Of a stretch of DNA of 64,000 bases, positions 32,083 to 41,126 are shown in pieces (position 1 is the stretch's first letter; every line of letters starts with the position of its first letter). The notes under the pieces are model-generated. The model was not told where the DNA came from and did no database searches. It saw only the letters and a program-made list of their open reading frames with translations. The stretch comes from Halomonas sp. ML-15 (lineage in GTDB: Bacteria > Pseudomonadota > Gammaproteobacteria > Pseudomonadales > Halomonadaceae). Both the position numbers and the translations under genes were made by a program. The stretch is taken from contig NZ_JACXZT010000002.1 in assembly GCF_014779595.1 (NCBI RefSeq), positions 124,001-188,000 on the forward strand. Direction: 5' to 3'.

Positions 32083-34044
32083 ATGGCCCTGCTTACGGAA
32101 CAACGCCAGCATATCGAGACCCTGGTCCGGCTGAGTGAAGGTCATACCGCGGACCTCGGCGGGTGTCGCGAGGTGATCCGCCGCTCCTGGGAGCGCTGCG
32201 TCGGCGAGTATCGTCTCGACCCGGGACGTCCGCGGCCCGTTCGGGTGTTGACGCAGCAGGCGCTCAAGGAGCATCAGGATTCGGTGGACGAGTTACTCCA
32301 TGTGGCCCGGGCGGGCGTCGACCAGCTCTATGCCCAGATCGCCCCGCTGGGCTATGTGCTGCTGCTTACCGACCGGCGAGGCATCACGGTGGATTTCCGC
32401 GGCCAAGCGACCCATGCGCCGGCGCTGCGCCGCGCGGGCCTCTACCTGGGAGCTGACTGGGACGAGCGCTATGCGGGCACCTGTGCGGTGGGGACCTGTG
32501 TGCACGAGGCCCAGGCGATGACCTGCCATCAGAGCGAGCATTTCGATGCTACCCATATCAGCCTGACCTGCACGGCGGCGCCGATCAGCGATCCGCAGGG
32601 GCGGGTCATCGCAGTGCTGGATATCTCCGCCTTGCAGTCGCCGAGGGCCCACGAGAGCCAGAACTTCGGGCTGCCGCTGGTCAATCTCTACGCGCGCATG
32701 ATCGAGGATGCCTATTTTCTGCATCGCTACCGCGACTGCTTGATTCTGCGCTTTGATAGCGCCCGCGAGTTCGTGCATCTCAATGGCCGGGGGCTGATTG
32801 CGATCGAGGAGGATGGCAGCGTGATTGCTGCCAACGGGGTGGGGCGCGGCATGATCGACACGCATCTGCGCCGTTGGCCGCCCTGGTCGACGTCAGCGAT
32901 GCCCACGGCGCCCCAGCTGTTCGACGCTGGGATCGGCGACTTGCTCGGCATCCTCTCCGCCAGCGACGACCAGATTCGCGCCTTTCGCGTGCGTGCCAGT
33001 GACGCGACCTGCTTCGTCACCCTGATCGAGCCACGGCGGCGGCTGGCGATGCGCCATGCGCCGTCATCGCCTTCGCCGATCCCCGCCCTCGACCGCCTGG
33101 CCACGGATGATCCCGCCATGCACCGTGTCCTCAAGTTGGCGCGACGCTTACGCAACGAGGAGGTGAGCGTGCTGATCAGCGGGGAGACGGGGACCGGCAA
33201 GGAGGTACTGGCGCGGGCGCTGCATGACAGCGGTAAGCGCGCCAAGGGGCCTTTCGTGGCGGTGAACTGCGCAGCGATTCCCGAATCGCTGATCGAGAGC
33301 GAACTGTTTGGCTATCTGCCTGGTGCCTTCACGGGTGGGCGTAGCAAGGGCATGCGCGGGCTGATTCAGCAAGCCGAGGGCGGCACGCTGTTTCTGGATG
33401 AGATCGGTGACATGCCCTTGCCGCTGCAGAGCCGGCTGCTGCGGGTGCTGGCCGAGCGTGAGGTGATGCCGCTGGGCGCCGACAAGGCCGTACCGGTGGA
33501 TATCCGGGTGGTCACCGCCACCCACCGTGAGATGGGGGAGCTGATCGCCGCCGGCCACTTTCGCGAGGATCTGTATTACCGACTCAACGGCGCCCAGTTA
33601 CGGCTACCAGCACTGCGCGAACGGGCCGATAGACACTACGTGATTCGCTGCGTATTCGAGGTGCTGCTGGCCGAACGTGAACGCGACATGCGATTGCGTG
33701 CGGATGCGATGAGCGCGCTGCTGGCCTACACCTGGCCGGGCAATATTCGCCAGCTCAAGAATGCCCTGGCCTTTGCCCTGGCCACGGCAGATGACGACGA
33801 GATCACCGTCCACGATCTGCCCGAGGAGTGTCAGGGGAGTATCGCTGGGGCCCCGAAAACCCTTCTGCCGGCCCTGCAAGCGGTGACATCCAATGAAGGG
33901 CAGCGGCTACAAGCGCTGCTCAAGGCGACAGGGTGGAATGTCAGCCTGGTGGCGCGCCAGCTTGGCGTTTCGCGACCGACGGTCTATCGACGTATGCGTC
34001 GCCATGGCGTGGTACCGCCAAACTGGCAGGAATTTACTCCATGA
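32083..34044 (+). CDS. AcoR-like sigma-54-dependent transcriptional activator
   Basis: A 653-residue enhancer-binding protein. The N-terminal 300 residues hold a GAF-type sensing domain (GQATHAPALRRAGLYLGADW, then CAVGTCVHEAQAMTCHQSEH) as in AcoR. The AAA+ domain has Walker A GETGTGKEVLARAL and Walker B GGTLFLDEIGDMP. The sigma-54-contacting loop reads GAFTGG where GAFTGA is the norm. The C-terminal Fis-type helix-turn-helix is NVSLVARQLGVSRPTVYRRM. It is divergent from the monooxygenase operon, whose promoter and two dyads lie in the 352-base gap between them. The inducer is probably a ketone, diol or aldehyde (inference). Confidence 0.9.
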   Translation: MALLTEQRQHIETLVRLSEGHTADLGGCREVIRRSWERCVGEYRLDPGRPRPVRVLTQQALKEHQDSVDELLHVARAGVDQLYAQIAPLGYVLLLTDRRGITVDFRGQATHAPALRRAGLYLGADWDERYAGTCAVGTCVHEAQAMTCHQSEHFDATHISLTCTAAPISDPQGRVIAVLDISALQSPRAHESQNFGLPLVNLYARMIEDAYFLHRYRDCLILRFDSAREFVHLNGRGLIAIEEDGSVIAANGVGRGMIDTHLRRWPPWSTSAMPTAPQLFDAGIGDLLGILSASDDQIRAFRVRASDATCFVTLIEPRRRLAMRHAPSSPSPIPALDRLATDDPAMHRVLKLARRLRNEEVSVLISGETGTGKEVLARALHDSGKRAKGPFVAVNCAAIPESLIESELFGYLPGAFTGGRSKGMRGLIQQAEGGTLFLDEIGDMPLPLQSRLLRVLAEREVMPLGADKAVPVDIRVVTATHREMGELIAAGHFREDLYYRLNGAQLRLPALRERADRHYVIRCVFEVLLAERERDMRLRADAMSALLAYTWPGNIRQLKNALAFALATADDDEITVHDLPEECQGSIAGAPKTLLPALQAVTSNEGQRLQALLKATGWNVSLVARQLGVSRPTVYRRMRRHGVVPPNWQEFTP

Positions 34045-34147
34045 AATGAGTAGGGCAGCGCGGTGCGAAGGCTGACTTCGCGGATGAAACCTTAACAGGC
34101 TATCGTTTGTCGCAAGGCACACCGACATCATCCGTTGAGGAGTCAGC

Positions 34148-35023
34148 ATGAGCCAGGAAACCGAATACGTTCCACCTGCGGTCTGGACCTGGGAAAAAGC
34201 CAGCGGCGGGACTTTTGCCAGCATCAACCGGCCGGTCGCCGGGCCCACACACGACAAGGCGCTGCCGGTGGGGGCGCATCCTCTGCAGCTCTACTCGCTG
34301 GCTACCCCCAACGGGGTCAAGGTCACGGTGCTGCTCGAGGAGCTGCTGGCGCTCGGCCATACGGGTGCCGAATACGACGCCTGGCTGATCAACATTGGTG
34401 AGGGGGATCAGTTCGGTAGCGGCTTCGTCGAGATCAATCCCAACTCGAAGATCCCGGCGCTGGTGGACTACAGCACGCCCAAGCCGACCCGGGTGTTCGA
34501 GTCGGGCTCGATCCTGCTCTACCTGGCAGAGCGCTTCGGCGACTTCCTGCCCAAGGGCCCGGCGGCGCGGGTAGAGGCGCTGAACTGGCTGTTCTGGCAG
34601 ATGGGTAGCGCGCCCTATCTGGGCGGTGGCTTCGGCCACTTCTACGCCTATGCGCCAGTGAAGCTGGAGTACCCCATCGACCGCTTTGCGATGGAGACCA
34701 AGCGCCAGCTAGATGTGCTGGATCGGCGCCTGGCCGAGGTGCCTTACCTCGCCGGGGACGCCTATACCATCGCCGATATGGCCAACTGGGCCTGGTACGG
34801 TCAACTGGCGCTGGGACGGCTTTATGATGCCGATGAGTTCCTGCAGGTGCAGGACTACCAGCACCTGCAGCGCTGGGCCAAGGCGATCGATGCGCGTCCG
34901 GCGGTACAGCGTGGGCGCATGGTCAATCGCACCTTTGGTGAACCTGAGATGCAGCTCCATGAGCGACATGATGCCAGCGACTTCGAGCGCAAGACGCAGG
35001 ACAAGCTGAACTCGGGTGTCTGA
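34148..35023 (+). CDS. yghU: Glutathione-dependent disulfide-bond oxidoreductase YghU
   Basis: A 291-residue nu-class glutathione transferase homologue. Seen: the extended N-terminus TYVPP-type (EYVPPAVWTW), thioredoxin-fold entry HPLQLYSLATPNGVKVTVLL, the glutathione-contact region NPNSKIPALVD and FESGSILLYLAERFG, and the helical domain with WQMGSAPYLGGGFGHFYAYAP. The family binds two glutathione molecules and reduces disulfides. Length matches E. coli YghU. ATG 34148 has GAGGAGTCAGC. It is followed by a strong hairpin, so it is probably a single-gene unit. Confidence 0.93.
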   Translation: MSQETEYVPPAVWTWEKASGGTFASINRPVAGPTHDKALPVGAHPLQLYSLATPNGVKVTVLLEELLALGHTGAEYDAWLINIGEGDQFGSGFVEINPNSKIPALVDYSTPKPTRVFESGSILLYLAERFGDFLPKGPAARVEALNWLFWQMGSAPYLGGGFGHFYAYAPVKLEYPIDRFAMETKRQLDVLDRRLAEVPYLAGDAYTIADMANWAWYGQLALGRLYDADEFLQVQDYQHLQRWAKAIDARPAVQRGRMVNRTFGEPEMQLHERHDASDFERKTQDKLNSGV

Positions 35024-35040
35024 CGCAGAGGAGATCCGTT

Positions 35041-35086
35041 AACGCAACGCGCCCGCCACCTGAACGGTTGGCGGGCGCGTTGCGTT
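35041..35086. terminator. Strong bidirectional hairpin after yghU
   Basis: An 18-base perfect stem (left arm starts AACGCAACGC, right arm ends GCGTTGCGTT) around a 10-base loop, lying between yghU and the convergent RlpA-like gene. No T-run is evident, but the stem is long enough to act in both directions. Confidence 0.7.
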
Positions 35087-35108
35087 GTGCTGCTCGGTGG
35101 GCCGAGTA

Positions 35109-35501
35109 TCAGTTCGGAGTGGCGACCGGCATGACCTCGACCCGCGCTATACCGCGGTGGAGCATTTCGAGCTTGCGGGCAGCGCGCTTGGAGAGGTCGA
35201 TGATGCGACCATCGATGAAGGGGCCGCGGTCATTGATCAGCACTTCCACTTCCTTGCCGGTGTCGGTGCGCGTGACCACCACGGTGGTACCCAGCGGCAG
35301 CGTGGGGTGGGCGGCTGTCAGTGCCTGCTGGTCAAACGGCTCACCGCTGGCGGTAGTGGCGCCCTGAAAGCGGTCGCTGTAGTACGAAGCGATTCCTTGC
35401 TCGGTGTCGGCGGCTTGCTGGGACTCGGCTGAATGCGCAGTGCCAGCAACCAGCAGCGTAGCCAGGCCGCAGGTGAGTAGTACTCGGGATAGGCGTCCCA
35501 T
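35109..35501 (-). CDS. RlpA-like septal ring / double-psi beta-barrel lytic protein
   Basis: A 130-residue exported protein. A signal peptide (LSRVLLTCGLATLLVAGTAHSA) is followed by a double-psi beta-barrel domain: GIASYYSDRFQGATTASGE, then ALTAAHPTLPLGTTVVV and LINDRGPFIDGRIIDLSKRAA. The Asp in NDRGPF and the HPTLPLG His fit RlpA, which cleaves denuded glycan strands. It lacks the C-terminal SPOR domain that targets canonical RlpA to the septum, so it is a short paralogue with uncertain localisation. The signal sequence has no lipobox. Confidence 0.88.
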   Translation of the reverse strand: MGRLSRVLLTCGLATLLVAGTAHSAESQQAADTEQGIASYYSDRFQGATTASGEPFDQQALTAAHPTLPLGTTVVVTRTDTGKEVEVLINDRGPFIDGRIIDLSKRAARKLEMLHRGIARVEVMPVATPN

Positions 35502-35641
35502 GATGATACCTCACGGATCTCGTGTTGGCCGTGTGTCCATCGATGCGATGAGGGGCCATAAGTTCCCGGATAGTAACCCCAGCGGCCGGGTCTGGCAACC
35601 AATCATGAAGATCGACGATGATGGCAGCTGAATGGCGAAAA

Positions 35642-36547
35642 TCAGCCGTGATGGTCAAAATGCTTCAGGTTGGCTTGCTGCGGAGCGCTAGATGCCATTT
35701 GGCCGAGATTCGAAAGTGGTACTGGGCATGGTGGTGAAAGGCTCGCTGTCCTGTTGCGCCCATCTTGTTTTGCCATATAGAGCGCTCTGTCGGCGAGTCG
35801 GATCAAGTCACGGCTACTATCTCGATCCCCGGGCATTATGCTGGCAACACCAATGCTGACGGTAACCAACGCTGAAGAGGGTGAAGCAGCAAAGGGGATC
35901 GCCTGACGTGAGAGGTGATCGTGAACGCGTTGAGCGACGTCAAGACCACCGCTGAGTGTGGTGTTGGGCAAGAGAATGACGAATTCTTCTCCTCCATAAC
36001 GAGCGACGATATCACCTGGTCGGCCGAGTGCCTCTTCTAGCGACTGTGCAACTCGCTTCAGGCAAGTATCTCCTTGGGGATGGCCGTAACTGTCGTTGTA
36101 GACCTTGAAGTGGTCCACATCAATGAATAGCAAGCTAAGCGCTTGCTTTTCGCGACTCGCCCGTTTCCATTCCAGTGCCAGGAGGCGTTCTAGTCCGCGG
36201 CGATTGGTAATGCCCAGCAGGCTATCAGTGCACACTTGATGTGCCAGCAGGCGGTTGCGGGCCTCTAGCTTACGGTGTGCTCGCTCAAGGCTGAGAAAGC
36301 TGCTCTCGCGTACTTGATAGGCTCGGTAGAGCGGGCCCACGATAGCAATGAGGACAAGTGCAATACCACCGAGAAACGCAGCGCTGACCAGCGGCTCAAG
36401 GTGAAAATCAGCCCCCGTACTGGTGACGGAGTGCCCTCGCTGCTTGAACCACGTCGCCATGATGGGCCCGATGGCGAGAGCAAGAATGGTGCCGATAAGC
36501 AGAACGTTGAGGTTAGTTGCTATAGAGCGATGTTGAGTTTTTCTCAT
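35642..36547 (-). CDS. Membrane-bound GGDEF diguanylate cyclase
   Basis: A 301-residue protein with two N-terminal hydrophobic segments (LLIGTILALAIGPIMATW and AAFLGGIALVLIAIVGPLY) around a short extracytoplasmic loop, a helical stalk, and a GGDEF domain with the intact motif ARYGGEEFVIL. An RPGD I-site lies five residues before GGEEF. It should make cyclic di-GMP under product inhibition. No sensory domain larger than the short loop is present. The gene lies next to a stretch with decayed GGDEF sequence. Confidence 0.92.
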   Translation of the reverse strand: MRKTQHRSIATNLNVLLIGTILALAIGPIMATWFKQRGHSVTSTGADFHLEPLVSAAFLGGIALVLIAIVGPLYRAYQVRESSFLSLERAHRKLEARNRLLAHQVCTDSLLGITNRRGLERLLALEWKRASREKQALSLLFIDVDHFKVYNDSYGHPQGDTCLKRVAQSLEEALGRPGDIVARYGGEEFVILLPNTTLSGGLDVAQRVHDHLSRQAIPFAASPSSALVTVSIGVASIMPGDRDSSRDLIRLADRALYMAKQDGRNRTASLSPPCPVPLSNLGQMASSAPQQANLKHFDHHG

Positions 36548-37347
36548 ATCAGGCGTCTCGATTCAAAATCTGCAGCTGCTGGGCGTAACAGAATTGCCAA
36601 GATACGCATGTCGCTGAAGGGTTGAGCCGTGGCGCGCCTAGTCGCGCAGCGTCTGTAAAGCGCTGCGGCAGGACGAAGAAAAGAGTGATTAGGTGCTTGA
36701 AATAGTAAGTCCAAGTGAAAGCATCCTTGCTGCACTCATCCATGCATCTGTCCATGACAGACTGTCGTGTGGCCACTGGCTGGCACGAATCAACCTTCCA
36801 GTCGAAGCTCAGTAGCGAGAACTGTTCCAGAGTCTGGTAGCAATGAAGAAAAACAAAGAGGTACCGACACTTTTTCAGGCGACCCGTAGTGCGGTTGTGA
36901 GCATATGCCATCGGTGAGCAGTTCAAGTGTCTCCAGTTGCCAACATGAGTGATGAGTGATGAGCGTTACTGTAATTAAAACAAGTGATTGGCGTGTTGTT
37001 GTTTGGCTACATGTGTAGCCGCGAGGTGCCGATGCGCCTCGGCCAGCGCTGTGTCGTCGTATGATTGGGGTTGCCGCTCTAGGCGGTTGAGGCGGGACTG
37101 GGCCATGGCCGATGGCGGACAAGGGGGGGTATCGATATCGAGAGGAGCTGTTGCGGCCGTCGGATAGACGGTATTCGCTGGTACGGTAGGCAGGTCGCAT
37201 GAAGCGTCCAAGACACCCATGTTTGTGACTCTATAGAGCAACAGCATCGAAGGGCAGAAAACGAGATGTATGCATCGTCATCTCAGCTCTCATTTACAGT
37301 ATGCGACAGGCGGTTGTATATAGAGTCGTCAGGAGAATGAGACGGCG
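36548..37347. other. Stretch without a convincing gene
   Basis: About 800 bases, less GC-rich than the flanks, with stops in all frames and no recognisable domain. One small reverse frame at 36975..37247 is listed separately as doubtful. The stretch precedes a decayed diguanylate cyclase, so it may be deteriorated sequence. Confidence 0.6.
36975..37247 (-). CDS. Doubtful small hypothetical protein, up to 90 residues
   Basis: The frame reads plausible soluble protein, with Pro-rich (LDIDTPPCPPSAMAQ) and His/Ala-rich (LAEAHRHLAATHVAKQQHA) stretches, but there is no ribosome site before the ATG at 37247 or at 37220, and no family is recognised. It may be a chance frame. I include it because it is the best candidate in a long empty stretch. 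Confidence 0.3.
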   Translation of the reverse strand: MLLLYRVTNMGVLDASCDLPTVPANTVYPTAATAPLDIDTPPCPPSAMAQSRLNRLERQPQSYDDTALAEAHRHLAATHVAKQQHANHLF

Positions 37348-37669
37348 CTATTTCTCGCTTTTCCCCATGACGTCAAACCTGACGCGCTGGCCGTTGGGCA
37401 GCTCGATGGGAGCAGTGATCGTGTCTATCAGGCGCTGGCGGATCTGGGCCACGTCGTGCTCTTCGCCGCAGTTCTCGGCCAGGACGTTGAACTCGTCGCC
37501 GCCGAAGCGTGCGCAGCCACATGGGGGCCTGGGTGTAGCCGAGGTGTAGGTCGCTGCGCTGGGGTGAAGTCGATGGACTCGGTAAGCAGCGCTTCGGGTG
37601 GTCGGCCAGTGCTACTTGGCTAAGCCAGCAGAGCGACAGCTGTACGCCGACTAGCAGGCGTGGTGACAA
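37348..37669 (-). pseudogene. Decayed diguanylate cyclase (7TMR-DISM-like N-terminus plus GGDEF remnant)
   Basis: Reading the minus strand, fragments of one protein appear in different frames. First an N-terminal signal-like piece (RLLVGVQLSLCWLSQVALAD), then ESIDFTPAQR and LHLGYTQAPMWLR, the last resembling 7TMR-DISM extracellular domains, and directly after it a GGDEF core, ARFGGDEFNVLAENCGEE, with VAQIRQRLIDTI, ending at a stop at 37348. Two frameshifts and a large internal deletion separate the pieces. A functional enzyme is not possible. Confidence 0.75.
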
Positions 37670-37861
37670 TCGGTAGCGCTCAGCGGGCTTCAGTAGGCGG
37701 TCTCATGAAATGGGCACGCAGGATACTAAGCTTAACGGTCATGGATGAAATATCTTTAGCTCTTTTTGCTGAACGACACAGCCTTCTACATTACTCCTGG
37801 GTCGTCGGCAGAAGGTATGCTCTTGATTCAGCGTTAACAGCGTAATTGGGCCAGCGAGGGG

Positions 37862-38548
37862 ATGATGACCATGGTGTGTGGTAGTGCAAGCGAGATGAAC
37901 AGGGGAGGCGCGCGACGCTGGATATGGCATGCCGGAACGCTTTTGCTGGTGATGCTGTCGAGCGGTTGCGCGATGATGGCCCCGGCGCCGCCTCAGGATC
38001 AGAGCAACATCTGCGCCATATTCCGTGAGCAGCCGCGCTGGTATGACTATGCCCGGGAGTCTCAGCAGCAGTGGGGCACGCCGATTGCGACGCAGATGGC
38101 CTTTATCCAGCAGGAGTCATCGTTTCGCAGTCATGTGCGCCCAGATCGCAACCGGATTCTCGGCTTTATTCCTGGCAGTCGCCCCTCCTCGGCGCGGGGC
38201 TACGCCCAGGCGCAGGATCCGGTGTGGGGGGAGTATCGGGAGCAGGCGGGCAGTACCCTGGCAAGGCGCTCGCACATGAAGCATGCGACCGATTTTATCG
38301 GTTGGTACAACGCGCGTACCAATCGCCAGGCCGGCGTCTCGTTGAGCAACCCTGAACACCTCTACTTTGCTTATCATGAGGGAGTAGGCGGCTATCAGCG
38401 AGGCACGCATCGTGGCAAGCCGCAGGTGTTGCGGGCCGCCAGTCAGGTCAGTTCGCGGGCTAACCGCTACCAGGCGCAGTTGGCCAGCTGCGAGGCGGAG
38501 TTTCGCTGTCGGCGTTTCTATCAGGTAGGGCCGCTGTGTCGGGCATGA
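37862..38548 (+). CDS. Lytic transglycosylase-like lipoprotein (SLT domain)
   Basis: Up to 228 residues. A signal sequence ends in the lipobox LSSGC, so mature protein should be lipid-anchored. The SLT fold follows, with the catalytic Glu in MAFIQQESSFRS, and ARGYAQAQDPVWGEY and DFIGWYNARTNRQAGV matching transglycosylase-like proteins of the EmtA/YfhD-adjacent type, and FAYHEGVGGYQRG near the C-terminus. It should cleave peptidoglycan at the outer membrane face. Start is uncertain among ATG 37862, 37865, 37871 and 37895; the last gives the most typical signal sequence, the first two have GAGGGG nearby. Confidence 0.83.
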   Translation: MMTMVCGSASEMNRGGARRWIWHAGTLLLVMLSSGCAMMAPAPPQDQSNICAIFREQPRWYDYARESQQQWGTPIATQMAFIQQESSFRSHVRPDRNRILGFIPGSRPSSARGYAQAQDPVWGEYREQAGSTLARRSHMKHATDFIGWYNARTNRQAGVSLSNPEHLYFAYHEGVGGYQRGTHRGKPQVLRAASQVSSRANRYQAQLASCEAEFRCRRFYQVGPLCRA

Positions 38549-38561
38549 TGCCCAACGAAAA

Positions 38562-38590
38562 CACCCCACGCTGCAGGGCAGGGTGGGGTG
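38562..38590 (+). terminator. Terminator-like hairpin
   Basis: CACCCCAC pairs with GTGGGGTG, extended inside by CTGC with GCAG after one mismatch. It begins 14 bases after the transglycosylase stop. The weak point is the absence of a T-run. Confidence 0.55.
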
Positions 38591-38656
38591 ACGTCACCGC
38601 GTTACATCGGATAGCTAGGTGCACTTATGTCTGCGTCATACCATCCATGGTCGCGG

Positions 38657-38968
38657 TCAGTGCTGGAAGTCTTCCTCGAACAGCTCAGCCTTGGCATTGC
38701 GCATGACATCTTCACATGCGGCCTGCTGGGCGAGTTGCATCAGCAGGCTCTGGGTTACTTCAAACCCCTTGCCGAGGCAGCTATCCATGTCCTGACGGCT
38801 GACCTTGGGAGTAACATCGCAGTCAATCTTGATCGTTCTTCCGCTTCCGTCCAGCCTGTCTGCGATATCTCGCATAAACCAGGCGATACGCTCTTTCCAG
38901 CTGGCGGATTCTTCTGCGCTCTCGTTTACGCTAAACGTGCAGTGCCACTCAGGTTTATAGACCTTCAT
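38657..38968 (-). CDS. Hypothetical protein, 103 residues
   Basis: A soluble protein rich in acidic residues and Met, with no family recognised. Segments: YKPEWHCTFSVNESAEESAS, RIAWFMRDIADRLDGSGRTI, then a C-terminal helix (QSLLMQLAQQAACEDVMR). A good GGAGGTTCTC ribosome site precedes ATG 38968, supporting a real gene. It is followed on the same strand by nothing within 100 bases; a second small gene lies 44 bases upstream and may be co-transcribed. Confidence 0.65.
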   Translation of the reverse strand: MKVYKPEWHCTFSVNESAEESASWKERIAWFMRDIADRLDGSGRTIKIDCDVTPKVSRQDMDSCLGKGFEVTQSLLMQLAQQAACEDVMRNAKAELFEEDFQH

Positions 38969-39012
38969 GAGAACCTCCGATAGGGCTTGGAAAGAATGAT
39001 CGATCGTGGTGT

Positions 39013-39219
39013 CTACTCCGTGCTTGACGATGTTGCCTGGCCATCATAACAGGCTTTGCGCATGCCGCGCAGGCCACGGGTGGCTGAGTTTTCTTCGCGG
39101 TGTCGGCTGACGTACTCTCGCAAGGCCTCGGCGGCAGTGCGTAGGCACTGGGCTTGGTTGAACCAGTGCTCGAAGACATCGTCATCGGCTGGTTGTGACG
39201 TCGACGGGGTAAGGTACAT
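39013..39219 (-). CDS. Hypothetical protein, 68 residues
   Basis: A small soluble protein with helical content (FNQAQCLRTAAEALREYVSR) and no recognised family. ATG 39219 is preceded by AGGAGGGTCAACGCC, which supports translation. It probably forms a two-gene unit with the 103-residue protein downstream. Confidence 0.55.
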   Translation of the reverse strand: MYLTPSTSQPADDDVFEHWFNQAQCLRTAAEALREYVSRHREENSATRGLRGMRKACYDGQATSSSTE

Positions 39220-39325
39220 GGCGTTGACCCTCCTGAGGGTGACTTCTTCACTCTAGTCGCAATTTTGCTGCAGTGCAGCATAAGATTGTATGTCAGACTA
39301 AGAAAAGTGTGGCCGCGACGAGAGA

Positions 39326-39610
39326 ATGCATGATGAAGCGCAAGGTATGGGTAGCGTGGCGAGCAGCACCAGTAGCTCCTCCAGCAGCTCCGGCTCGGGC
39401 AGCAGTTCGCGTGCCCAGAGCTCGGTCAGCGGCCAGGACGCCACCGTCACGGTCAACGGTCATAAGTTGGAGGTGAGCGGCGGTCGACTGCAGCTGGACG
39501 GGGTGGCGCACGGCGAGGTGACGCCGGCACAGATCGTTACCCTGCGCGTCGAGGATGGCGTGGTGACCCTGCTGGTCGACGGCGTCGAGCGGCCACCCGA
39601 GAGGCAGTGA
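39326..39610 (+). CDS. Hypothetical protein with Ser-rich linker, 94 residues
   Basis: After a short N-terminus comes a low-complexity run of Ser and Gly (about residues 12-32), then a small all-beta region: ATVTVNGHKLEVSGGRLQLD, then ITVLRVEDGV-like IVTLRVEDGVVTLLVDGVE. No family is recognised, but the beta region has a coherent repeat pattern. No strong ribosome site is seen, so the start is uncertain. It precedes dbpA by about 100 bases. Confidence 0.45.
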   Translation: MHDEAQGMGSVASSTSSSSSSSGSGSSSRAQSSVSGQDATVTVNGHKLEVSGGRLQLDGVAHGEVTPAQIVTLRVEDGVVTLLVDGVERPPERQ

Positions 39611-39708
39611 GATTCCACGGCTCTCACTGAAATATCGCCGTAGGGCGGCACCTGTCGCGCGCTTTCTGGTATCCTCGCCGCCCATTTCTTCGCTGCAGGT
39701 ATCGCTCC

Positions 39709-41109
39709 GTGTCCGATGCTCCCGCCGACGGTGATTTCACCGCGCTGCCGCTAGCCCCTGAACTGCTCGCCAACCTCGAGTCGCTGGGCTATCAGTGCAT
39801 GACACCGGTGCAGGCCGCGGGCCTGCCGCCGATGCTGGCCGGACGCGATCTGATCGCCCAGGCCCAGACCGGGTCGGGCAAGACCGCGGCCTTCGGTCTG
39901 GGGCTGCTGTCGCGCCTTGATGTGGTGAACTTTCGCGTCCAGGCGCTGGTGCTCTGCCCAACCCGCGAGCTGGCCGATCAGGTGGCTGAAGAGCTGCGTC
40001 GTCTGGCGCGGCTGCTGGCCAACGTCAAGGTGCTGACGCTGTGCGGTGGGGCGGCAATGGGGCCGCAGCTCAGCTCGCTGGCTCACGGTGCGCATATCGT
40101 GGTGGGCACCCCGGGGCGCGTCGAGGAGCATCTGCGCAAGGGCTCTCTCAACCTGCGCGGCCTGGAGACGCTGGTGCTGGATGAGGCCGATCGCATGCTC
40201 GACATGGGCTTTCAGGCCGCCCTCGAAGCGATCATTGCCGAGACTCCGCCGCGCCGTCAGACCTGGCTGTTCAGCGCCACCTACAGCGAGGCGGTCAAGG
40301 CGGTGGCCGAGGCGCTGCTGCGCGAGCCGGTCCGGGTCGAGATCGCCTCGACCCATGACGCCGGCAGCATCGAGCAGCGTGTCTATCGTGTCGCCGACGA
40401 AGCGACGCGTTTCGATGCCCTGCGGCGTCTGCTGCTGGCGCTGCGACCGACGTCCAGCGTGGTGTTCTGCAACACCAAGCGCGAGACCGACGAGCTGGCC
40501 GCAGCGCTGTGCGACGCCGGGTTCAGCGCCCTGGGGCTGCACGGCGACCTCGAGCAGGCCGACCGCGATCGCCTGCTGGTGCTGTTTGCCAACCGCAGTG
40601 CGTCGATCCTGGTGGCCACCGACGTGGCGGCCCGTGGGCTCGATATCGATGCCCTCGATGCGGTCTTCAACTACCAGATTGCCCGCGACCTCGAGGTGCA
40701 TGTCCACCGGGTCGGGCGTACCGGGCGTGCCGGCGGCTCCGGCGTGGCCTGCACGCTGGTCAGCGAGGCGGAAAGCTATCGCCTGGAACGCCTCACGGAA
40801 TTTCTCGGCGAGCCCCTCGAGGAGGCAACATTGCCGCCACGCAGCGTGCTCGATCGCGAGCCGCTGATGCCACCGATGGCTACCCTGCAGCTCGGCAGCG
40901 GCAAGCAGCAGAAGCTGCGCCCCGGTGATATCCTGGGAGCTCTGACGGGGGAGGGCGGCATCGCCGGTGACCAGGTCGGCAAGATCAAGGTGCTGGCACG
41001 CAGCGCCTACGTGGCGGTCAGCCGCGAGGTGGTCGACCAGGCGCTGGCCAAGCTGAGTGCCGACCCGCTCAAGGGGCGTCGCGTTCGCGTGCGCCGAATT
41101 CGCCGCTGA
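39709..41109 (+). CDS. dbpA: ATP-dependent RNA helicase DbpA
   Basis: A 466-residue DEAD-box helicase. Motifs: Q-motif around YQCMTPVQAAGLPP, Walker A AQTGSGKTAAFGL, PTRELADQ, DEAD as VLDEADRML, SAT in WLFSATYS, HRVGRTGRAG. The last 75 residues (LRPGDILGALTGEGGIAGDQ, then KIKVLARSAYVAVSREV) form the DbpA RNA-binding domain that recognises hairpin 92 of 23S rRNA. It acts in large-subunit assembly. The start is GTG 39709. The RIO kinase gene follows 17 bases later. Confidence 0.92.
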   Translation: MSDAPADGDFTALPLAPELLANLESLGYQCMTPVQAAGLPPMLAGRDLIAQAQTGSGKTAAFGLGLLSRLDVVNFRVQALVLCPTRELADQVAEELRRLARLLANVKVLTLCGGAAMGPQLSSLAHGAHIVVGTPGRVEEHLRKGSLNLRGLETLVLDEADRMLDMGFQAALEAIIAETPPRRQTWLFSATYSEAVKAVAEALLREPVRVEIASTHDAGSIEQRVYRVADEATRFDALRRLLLALRPTSSVVFCNTKRETDELAAALCDAGFSALGLHGDLEQADRDRLLVLFANRSASILVATDVAARGLDIDALDAVFNYQIARDLEVHVHRVGRTGRAGGSGVACTLVSEAESYRLERLTEFLGEPLEEATLPPRSVLDREPLMPPMATLQLGSGKQQKLRPGDILGALTGEGGIAGDQVGKIKVLARSAYVAVSREVVDQALAKLSADPLKGRRVRVRRIRR

Positions 41110-41126
41110 TATGCCACACTAGGTCC

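Noticed and set aside
36549-36926. Reverse open frame of 125 codons
   Set aside because: No ribosome site, odd composition rich in Cys and aromatic residues, no domain.
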